Source: DASXTB01 sp036505615
GTDB taxonomy: Bacteria; Acidobacteriota; UBA6911; JACQSX01
NCBI GenBank assembly: GCA_036505615.1
Contig: DASXTB010000057.1
Span: 1 to 19,269, forward strand
Direction of reading: 5' to 3'
Length of the DNA: 19,269 bases
Positions 14,190 to 19,269 of this stretch are shown piece by piece. The notes under the pieces are model-generated. The model made no database searches and was not told the origin of the DNA. It was given only the letters and a program-made list of their open reading frames with translations. A program made the translations under genes and the position numbers. The first letter of the stretch is position 1. Each line of letters starts with the position of its first letter.

Positions 14190-15332
14190 CTACTTCGTGG
14201 GCGCGTAGTAACCGGCTCGAGTTGTGGCCTGCACGCCCGGCCTTCGAACCTCGATGTCGATCTTTCTCCAGGCGCCGTCCTTGGTGAGATTGGTCGGTAT
14301 GTAACCGATGTAGTACTGATTACGAAGCTCCTCCGCTACCCGCTGATAAATGTCACTTAGAGACATGGCGACATAGTTCAATACCGCGCCACCAGTCTTG
14401 GTTGCCATCTCGTCCATTTCATGCCGCACGCGCTGGATATAGTAGTCTTTGAAGGTCGGCTCCCAGGGGTAAAGTAGCCGGCCCTCAATTGCATTGGCGG
14501 CATATTCATCCAGTTTACTTACAAAGTAAACCATGGCTTCCGACTTGATCGCCAGCTTGAGGGCCTGGGAGAACTTGGTGGTGCTTGCCGTGTCAATTCC
14601 GTCAGTCAGAACGATGACCGCTTTCTTGCCGGAAACGTCCTTAAACAGGTCGGCAAAGGTGACGTAGAGAGCGTCGTAAAAAACCGTCCTTCCCTTCGAA
14701 TAGACACTGTTGGCGGCGAGCTCGATTTTCTTGGAGTCGGACGTCCAGTTAAGTCTCAGCCTGGCTTCATCGCTGAACGTGATGATTGCAATCTTGTCGT
14801 CTTTGCTGAGGGCTTTGGTAAAGTTGAGCACGGCGCGGCGAAATTCGGGGAGCTCGCCCTGGACGCTGCCGCTGATGTCCCAGAGAATTGCCACGTGGAC
14901 GGGCACCGATTCGCTGGCGAAATTGGTGATCTCCTGCTGGCCGCCGTCTTCAAATACCCGAAAATCTTCCGCCGTCAGTCCCTTCACGAACCCGCCGGTT
15001 TCCAGCGAGCGGACGTTCACCGAAAGCGAGACTTGATTGACCTCCACGCCGATACGGAAGCCTTGGGGAGGTTTTTGCTCGCCGGAATCTTTCTTCTGTT
15101 CTGGTTTCTGTTCGTTAGGGTTCTGAGCGGGCGGAGATTGAGGCTCTTTTTGGCGCGCAATTGCCGGCGCCGCTGCTGAAATGCTCAGTGCGATATACAG
15201 TACGAAGAACCGAGCGCTTCTTAATGAAAGCCTGTACGGGCGACGCAGCGTGGTCGCCCGCGGGGAGCCACTCTGAGCTGCCCCTGCACTGGATGCGCCT
15301 GCTCGACCTTCGGTCTCGCCCCTTATAACCAT
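14190..15332 (-). CDS. Secreted VWFA-related acidobacterial domain protein, shorter form
   Basis: 380 aa. The hydrophobic export segment is at residues 41-57 (RFFVLYIALSISAAAPAIA), preceded by an unusually long, low-complexity N-region (1-37). A Pro/Gln/Lys-rich linker follows, then RIGVEVNQVSLSVNVRS and LTAEDFRVFEDGGQQEI, which match the other VWFA protein in the window. The metal-site motif is DISGSV (Asp152, Ser154, Ser156), and LTDGIDTAS supplies the later Asp. It ends YYIGYIPTNLTKDGAWRKIDIEVRRPGVQATTRAGYYAPTK. GGAG lies before the ATG at 15332, and no later ATG exists before the signal. Codons ~23-33 are made of a short GGGCGACC palindrome found elsewhere in the window. It lies 32 bp after mpl and 33 bp before glmS. 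Role unknown; the context suggests the cell envelope. Confidence 0.87.
   Translation of the reverse strand: MVIRGETEGRAGASSAGAAQSGSPRATTLRRPYRLSLRSARFFVLYIALSISAAAPAIARQKEPQSPPAQNPNEQKPEQKKDSGEQKPPQGFRIGVEVNQVSLSVNVRSLETGGFVKGLTAEDFRVFEDGGQQEITNFASESVPVHVAILWDISGSVQGELPEFRRAVLNFTKALSKDDKIAIITFSDEARLRLNWTSDSKKIELAANSVYSKGRTVFYDALYVTFADLFKDVSGKKAVIVLTDGIDTASTTKFSQALKLAIKSEAMVYFVSKLDEYAANAIEGRLLYPWEPTFKDYYIQRVRHEMDEMATKTGGAVLNYVAMSLSDIYQRVAEELRNQYYIGYIPTNLTKDGAWRKIDIEVRRPGVQATTRAGYYAPTK
15238..15259. repeat. GGGCGACC-type palindrome inside a signal-peptide coding region
   Basis: GGGCGAC (15238-15244), loop GCAGCGTG, GTCGCCC (15253-15259), with GTACAG next to it when read on the minus strand. 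The same pattern recurs at 18630-18651 and 18742-18763 in non-coding DNA. Confidence 0.75.
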
Positions 15333-15364
15333 GCTGTCTCCACCCTCGTTACGAAACTTTCGAA

Positions 15365-16900
15365 TTACCCGGCTAGCAGTTTACCACTGTCCCGCGAGGA
15401 CGATCCGAATCTACGGGCGAGCATTGTCTGCAATTTCTCATGGATCCCGCCAAAACCGCCGTTCGACATGATGACTATTACGGAGGGCGTGGTGGTCTGT
15501 TTCCGCAGCGCTTCTACAATATCGTCAGCAGAGCGGAAGACATCGGCCTTTCGACCCAGTTGTCTCAGATGTGTCGTCACGAGAAAAGGATCGAGCCGGT
15601 CACTTTCCGCAATTTTCGAAGGATCGTACAGGTCGCTGATTAGCACTGAATCTGCGATCGCCAGGCTGTCGGCGAACTCTTTTTGGAAGATCTTTCTCCG
15701 ACTGGTCGCCGAACGCGGTTCGAAAGCGACAAAAATCGGGGTATCCGGATGGAGTGTTCTCAGGCCTGCCAAGGTTTCCCTAATCGCGGTTGGGTGGTGA
15801 GCAAAATCGTCAAACAGGCGCACGCCACCGAAATTTCCCAGCAAATCAAGTCTTCGTTTGACACCGGCGAATTCCCGCACTGCTGCAGCAATAGTCTTGG
15901 GGGCTACCCCCAGATGGTGGCACATGCCGAAGGCCGCCAGAATGTTGCGTATGTTGTGCTCTCCCACCAGAGTGGTTGACACTTGGGCAATCGTTTTGTT
16001 TTCGCGGTAAACGTGAAAAGCAACTGCTGTGGGGGCGGGTCGCGGGAGCACGTCCGTGGAACGACCGCTCGAAGCTCTGGAGCCGTCGACGTTCACCTGG
16101 GGCGGAGATGATCCCACAGCAACGATGTTCTTAGCAGACCAAAAGAAATCGCCCACCCCGAAACTTTGCACTGCACAGAAGGCTTTTTGGGCGACCCGAG
16201 CTACGGCCGCGGACCCAGCCCCGGCTAGCAGCAGCCCATTTTCCGGAATCAGATTTACCAGTCTTTGGAACTGGAGTTCGATCTCATCCAGGTCCCGATA
16301 GATATCGGCGTGATCAAATTCGATGTTGTTGATGATGACCGCTGTAGGAAGATAATGGAGAAACTTTGGGGTCTTGTCAAAGAAAGCGGTGTCGTATTCA
16401 TCTCCCTCGCACACAAAGATATCGCTGCTGCCCAGGCGGTAGCCGGACTGGAAATTCTTAGGGATTCCGCCCACCATGAAGCTCGGATCAACACCCGCAA
16501 AAGTAAGAATCCAGGCTACCAAGCTGGTCGTGGTCGTCTTGCCGTGGGTGCCGGTGACCACGACGGACTGCTTTCCTCGAATGAAGACCTCGCGCATTAA
16601 ATCGGACGAGGAAGTGTAATTAATTCGTTCGTTCAGCAATGCTTCCAACTCAACATTGCCCCGCGAAATCGCGTTCCCCACCACCACCAGATCCGGTTTG
16701 GGAATGAGGTTTTGTTTGCTGTACGGTGAGATCACCGAAATGCCGCGCTCCTGCAGGAAAGTGCTCATGGGGGGATAGACGTTTTGATCTGAGCCGGATA
16801 TTCGATATCCGCTCTCGTGAAGCATGGCGGCCAGCGTCGCCATAGCAGTTCCGCAGATGCCAATTAAATGAATATGCCGGGCGTCCTCAAAACGGATCAT
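15365..16900 (-). CDS. mpl: UDP-N-acetylmuramate:L-Ala-gamma-D-Glu-meso-DAP ligase
   Basis: 511 aa; typical Mpl is about 450-460. The N-terminal domain starts IHLIGICGTAMATLA and has SGSDQNVYPPMST (35-47). The ATP site is GTHGKTTTT (117-125), with EGDEYDTAFFDKTPKF (165-180), FDHADIYRD (195-203), GEHNIRN (313-319), FDDFAHHP (363-370) and EPRSATS (394-400). The DDFAHHP and EPRS motifs separate Mpl from MurC. It joins recycled murein tripeptide to UDP-MurNAc. Residues ~263-293 are a Ser/Pro/Arg-rich insertion absent from usual Mpl, and the C-terminal tail after ~495 is also extra. The ATG overlaps the ldcA stop by ATGA, so the two are coupled. The partner reaction, tetrapeptide to tripeptide, is made by that neighbour. 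Confidence 0.93.
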   Translation of the reverse strand: MIRFEDARHIHLIGICGTAMATLAAMLHESGYRISGSDQNVYPPMSTFLQERGISVISPYSKQNLIPKPDLVVVGNAISRGNVELEALLNERINYTSSSDLMREVFIRGKQSVVVTGTHGKTTTTSLVAWILTFAGVDPSFMVGGIPKNFQSGYRLGSSDIFVCEGDEYDTAFFDKTPKFLHYLPTAVIINNIEFDHADIYRDLDEIELQFQRLVNLIPENGLLLAGAGSAAVARVAQKAFCAVQSFGVGDFFWSAKNIVAVGSSPPQVNVDGSRASSGRSTDVLPRPAPTAVAFHVYRENKTIAQVSTTLVGEHNIRNILAAFGMCHHLGVAPKTIAAAVREFAGVKRRLDLLGNFGGVRLFDDFAHHPTAIRETLAGLRTLHPDTPIFVAFEPRSATSRRKIFQKEFADSLAIADSVLISDLYDPSKIAESDRLDPFLVTTHLRQLGRKADVFRSADDIVEALRKQTTTPSVIVIMSNGGFGGIHEKLQTMLARRFGSSSRDSGKLLAG

Positions 16901-17850
16901 GGGCTAACAGGACTTTCGGGGAAGTGAATCAGGTTCTCTTCCGCATTTAGTTCGACCGGGACGCCGAATGGCAGAATCAAACTTTCCTGGGTTGTGTGGC
17001 CCGAGGGCAAACCGAACACCACCGGGAAGGCAAACGGCGCCAGCACGTCCAGAATCACAGACTTCAGGTCGGCTCCCGGCGTCGAGTCACATTCCACCAT
17101 TTCTCCCAGAATCAGCCCGCGAACGCGATCGAACAACCCCGATTGGATCAATTGAGTCAACATGCGGTCAATCTGGTAGGGCTTGCAACGGAGGTCTTCC
17201 AAAAACAGCACCAGGTCGCTGGCCTGTTCCATCTGCCAGCGGGTCCTGGTGCCGAGTAGGCTGCAGAGTATCGACAGGCAGCCGCCGTAGAGAATTCCAC
17301 GACCGCTCCCTTCCCTCCAGCATGTGGTCTTACCTCGGATCTGCGCCGGGAATCCTCCGTCGCCCAGGAATGCCTGCCATTGCGGGACGTCGATTCTAGC
17401 GCGGGCGATGTCTCCGGCGACCATCGGACCGTGAAAAGTGACCCAGTGTTGTGCCGAGGAAAAAAAGCAGAGCAATGCAGTGACATCGCTGCTCCCTACA
17501 AGTATTTTTGGTTTTTTCCACTCCGCTTGACTGAGATAGGGAAGCAGCCGCGCCGCTCCATAACCGCCGCGAACGGAAACGAGCGCCCGGATGGAATCGT
17601 CTCTCAAGTAGTGAATCAAGCGCTCGGCCCGTTGCGCGTCCGGCCCGGCAAAGTAGAGATGACGCGAAAAGACAGAATCATCAAATACGGGTTCAAAACC
17701 CAGGTTGCGCAGATAAGCGACGCCTTCCTTAAAATGATCCAAGTTGAAGTTCGAGGCTGGCGCAACCAGGGCGATGCGGTCTCCCGCAACCAGCTTGGGG
17801 GGCTTTTTCCAACTGCCGTTCACGCCTGGAAGCATAAACCAAATGGGCAT
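16897..17850 (-). CDS. ldcA: LD-carboxypeptidase (muramoyltetrapeptide carboxypeptidase, peptidase S66)
   Basis: 317 aa. The catalytic triad of family S66 can be placed: Ser121 in VGSSDVTALL, Glu218 in FLEDLRCKPYQIDRML, His285 in GLPSGHTTQE. SVRGGYGAARLLPYL (92-106) and the central GGCLSILCSLLGT (189-201) are further signatures. There is no signal peptide, so it is cytoplasmic. It removes the terminal D-Ala from the murein tetrapeptide, giving the tripeptide that Mpl uses. The start is uncertain: ATG at 17850, ATG at residue 6 and GTG at residue 10 are all open, and none has a good ribosome site. First gene of the ldcA-mpl-VWFA-glmS block. Confidence 0.93.
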   Translation of the reverse strand: MPIWFMLPGVNGSWKKPPKLVAGDRIALVAPASNFNLDHFKEGVAYLRNLGFEPVFDDSVFSRHLYFAGPDAQRAERLIHYLRDDSIRALVSVRGGYGAARLLPYLSQAEWKKPKILVGSSDVTALLCFFSSAQHWVTFHGPMVAGDIARARIDVPQWQAFLGDGGFPAQIRGKTTCWREGSGRGILYGGCLSILCSLLGTRTRWQMEQASDLVLFLEDLRCKPYQIDRMLTQLIQSGLFDRVRGLILGEMVECDSTPGADLKSVILDVLAPFAFPVVFGLPSGHTTQESLILPFGVPVELNAEENLIHFPESPVSP

Positions 17851-17897
17851 TTGAATGAAACTCGGGCTTTCTTTTTGACTTCAAGGACGAGCGGCCG

Positions 17898-17926
17898 TTG
17901 TGGTAATAGTTACACAAGTTATTGTG
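17898..17926 (+). promoter_or_regulatory. Palindromic operator candidate of the toxin-antitoxin operon
   Basis: TTGTG (17898-17902), ten bases, CACAA (17913-17917), four bases, TTGTG (17922-17926). The 10-nt gap holds most of GTAATAGTTAC (17903-17913), an 11-bp palindrome. It lies 11 nt before the antitoxin ATG. Ribbon-helix-helix antitoxins commonly bind such overlapping repeats to repress their own promoter. The exact -35/-10 pair is unclear. Confidence 0.5.
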
Positions 17927-17936
17927 GAAGGGATCT

Positions 17937-18200
17937 ATGGCTAAGAGAAGGACAAAAAAAATCATTCAGGTGCCAATTGACGAGAATCTTCTCAAGCACA
18001 TTGACGCCACTGCGGGAGTAGTGGCTGAAAGCAGAGCTGCTTTCATTCGCGAAGCTTGCAGGCTGCGGTTAAAAGGTCTGGCGCTGAAAGAAATGGATCG
18101 TCGATATGTAGAGGGGTACCGAAAAAAACCGGAAAAGGAAACATGGTCAAGCACAACAGCCCGGCTCCTGTTGCGCGTGCTCCCCAAGGAAAAGTGGTAA
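17937..18200 (+). CDS. Ribbon-helix-helix antitoxin, MazE/CopG-like
   Basis: 87 aa from the ATG at 17937, where GAAGGG provides the ribosome site; an upstream in-frame GTG or similar at 17922 would fall within the operator. A basic start (MAKRRTKK) leads into the strand IIQVPIDENLLKHIDATA, then two helices (SRAAFIREACRLRLKGLALKEMD), the ribbon-helix-helix layout. The C-terminal ~30 residues (YRKKPEKETWSSTTARLLLRVL) would be the flexible toxin-binding tail. The stop codon TAA is directly followed by the toxin ATG, so translation is coupled. Confidence 0.82.
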   Translation: MAKRRTKKIIQVPIDENLLKHIDATAGVVAESRAAFIREACRLRLKGLALKEMDRRYVEGYRKKPEKETWSSTTARLLLRVLPKEKW

Positions 18201-18515
18201 ATGAGGCGAGGCGAGGTTTGGTGGGCCGAGCTGCCGGAGGCTGTGGGACGCAGGCCCGTTGTGCTATTGAGTCGTGATTCGGCTTACAAAGTCCGCAGCG
18301 CCGCAACAGTTGCTCCCATCACGCGAACCATTAGAAATATTCCGGTTGAGGTTCTCTTGGATCAGAAAGACGGACTGCCGTCTCGGTGTGTAGTGAATGC
18401 AGATGATATCGTAACGATACCGATGTCGATCATTAAGGGACGAATCGCAGTTTTGTCGCCGCAAAGAATGGCACAAGTGGAGGAAGCAATCCGCTTTGCC
18501 TTGGATCTTCCCTAG
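18201..18515 (+). CDS. MazF/PemK-family endoribonuclease toxin
   Basis: 104 aa. The family pattern is MRRGEVWWAELPEAVGRRPVVLLSRDSAY, then ATVAPITRTIRNIPVEVLL, LPSRCVVNADDIVTIPMSII and GRIAVLSPQRMAQVEEAIRFALDL. MazF-type toxins cut single-stranded RNA at short motifs and stop translation. RPVVLLSRD and VNADDI are present, so the protein appears intact. The ATG directly abuts the antitoxin TAA; AAGGA at the end of the antitoxin gene can act as ribosome site. Cleavage specificity cannot be read from the sequence. Confidence 0.9.
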   Translation: MRRGEVWWAELPEAVGRRPVVLLSRDSAYKVRSAATVAPITRTIRNIPVEVLLDQKDGLPSRCVVNADDIVTIPMSIIKGRIAVLSPQRMAQVEEAIRFALDLP

Positions 18516-18629
18516 GCTGGATCGTTGACTCGTGAATTATCGCGGCTGGGCTCCCTTGATGCACATAAAGCTCACAAAATGAACAATCTTCCGCTCCGCT
18601 CGGACGGAAAAGCCATCATCTGATCGTAC

Positions 18630-18763
18630 GGGCGGCCCTGCGTGGGCGCCCGCCGCAACGGCCGACCGATTAGCCAAACAAATTGCACAGTTCCCGCGCT
18701 CTTCCGAACGGAGCCGAGAAAAATCCGCTGGATTCTGCAGCGGGCGACCACACAGGGTCGCCC
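18630..18763. repeat. Pair of inverted GGGCGACC-type palindromes
   Basis: Copy 1 is GGGCGGCC-CTGCGT-GGGCGCCC (18630-18651); copy 2 is GGGCGACC-ACACAG-GGTCGCCC (18742-18763) followed by CTACAG. The two are in opposite orientation about 90 bp apart. No gene is supported in 18516-18867; the open frames there are repeat-derived. Confidence 0.7.
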
Positions 18764-18867
18764 CTACAGATTGAATCAATTTCTCTTCTCAGCTCCCCCG
18801 GAAGGGCGCTGTGCGGCATGATCGTGGACGCAGCCAGGCTCAATCGCTGTAGCCGTCGACGCCTGAC

Positions 18868-19044
18868 CTATGTCTTTATGTTTATCCGGACAACGCCCGT
18901 CTGCTGTGGAGAATCCGGGCTCCCAAGTAACAACTGCACCTCCCAACTACCCACGCCTTCGGCAGGGAATGTTCCCGAAAGAGACCAGCGTCCTTGAGAA
19001 TCCGTGCGATCGCCGTAAGGTCCCGAAGTGCCAAGAAAGACGCC
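18868..19044 (-). pseudogene. Remnant of a secreted protein gene (C-terminal fragment)
   Basis: A minus-strand frame ending in TAG at 18868 reads SQLIGVFLGTSGPYGDRTD, then SQGRWSLSGTFPAEGVGSWE, then VQLLLGSPDSPQQ, a Gly/Ser/Trp-rich beta pattern like the end of extracellular acidobacterial proteins. Upstream the frame runs into the inverted-repeat arm at 19069 and has no credible start. It looks like the tail of a gene cut by that element. The exact family is not recognised, and an accidental frame is possible. Confidence 0.4.
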
Positions 19045-19068
19045 GATTAATTGGGAGCGCCGGAGGCG

Positions 19069-19269
19069 CGGCGAGAACTTAGCCAGGGGTGAGCGCTTTT
19101 TGCGAACCCCTGGTTGGCGTTCCGCTCCAGCCGACCCGCCCCGGATAGGGGCGGAAAGATATGTCACCGTAAGGGGTCAATCCCCCCGCCGCTGCCAGGC
19201 AGGATCTTATATGGGAAACCCAAACCAGGGGTTCGCAAAAAGCGCTCACCCCTGGCTAAGTTCTCGCCG
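19069..19269. repeat. Terminal inverted-repeat element (47-bp perfect arms) at the window edge
   Basis: 19069-19115 and 19223-19269 are perfectly complementary over 47 bp, with a 107-bp core. Each arm also folds on itself: CCAGGGGT and ACCCCTGG flank GAGCGCTTTTTGCGA-like sequence. The core has another perfect hairpin, CCGCCCC-GGATA-GGGGCGG (19136-19154). No open frame of note is in the core. The right arm ends exactly at the window end and may be longer. It could be a MITE-like element or a hairpin where an assembly stopped. Confidence 0.85.

Noticed and set aside
13764..14360. 198-codon plus-strand open frame across the glmS start
   Set aside because: It overlaps glmS and the VWFA gene on the other strand and shows no recognisable family.
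18537..18779. 80-codon minus-strand open frame
   Set aside because: It is built on the two GGGCGACC palindromes and has no ribosome site or domain.

Overview
The window looks like chromosomal DNA of an Acidobacteriota member, probably a Solibacter/Koribacter-type soil lineage or a metagenome-derived genome of that kind. The reasons are two secreted 'VWFA-related acidobacterial domain' proteins, a giant TonB-dependent receptor with an N-terminal carboxypeptidase-regulatory-like domain ending in Phe, a CBM9-like DOMON-type protein of the acidobacterial kind, and intergenic DNA full of small palindromic and heptamer repeats. This rests on family recognition only; no rRNA or tRNA gene is visible.

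Layout. (A) 33-8668, all minus strand: a LacI-family regulator, myo-inositol oxygenase (MIOX), a TonB-dependent receptor, a gluconate-2-dehydrogenase subunit-3-like Tat protein, its GMC flavoprotein partner, and a beta-propeller phytase whose middle is missing. Phytase plus MIOX suggests a locus for using phytate or inositol: phosphate release, outer-membrane uptake, then ring cleavage to glucuronate, with periplasmic sugar or polyol oxidation beside it. (B) 8886-10319, plus: a VWFA-domain secreted protein with a well-formed promoter placed so that its mRNA would be leaderless. (C) 10651-12099: a short TyrA-type prephenate/arogenate dehydrogenase (minus), divergent from a CBM9-like protein (plus). 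(D) 12106-12323: a near-perfect 218-bp hairpin element lying exactly between two convergent genes. (E) 12330-17850, all minus: ldcA-mpl-(VWFA protein)-glmS, a compact cell-wall block. LdcA and Mpl are consecutive steps of murein-peptide recycling and overlap by ATGA; GlmS makes the amino sugar precursor. (F) 17937-18515, plus: a ribbon-helix-helix antitoxin and MazF/PemK toxin pair with a palindromic operator candidate. (G) 18516-19269: no intact gene; short palindromic repeats, a likely remnant of a secreted-protein gene, and a terminal 47-bp perfect inverted repeat that runs into the window edge.

The most notable non-coding theme is the density of dispersed repeats. Two large inverted-repeat elements are built from a ~10-bp GCGGATTNAC-like unit (6154-6349 and 12106-12323). 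A short GGGCGACC-type palindrome occurs three times, once inside the signal-peptide coding region of a VWFA gene. RGTCGMA heptamer tracts occur at two places, a degenerate ACGNNN tract at one, and an edge-located inverted repeat closes the window. Several of these touch start codons or coding sequence.
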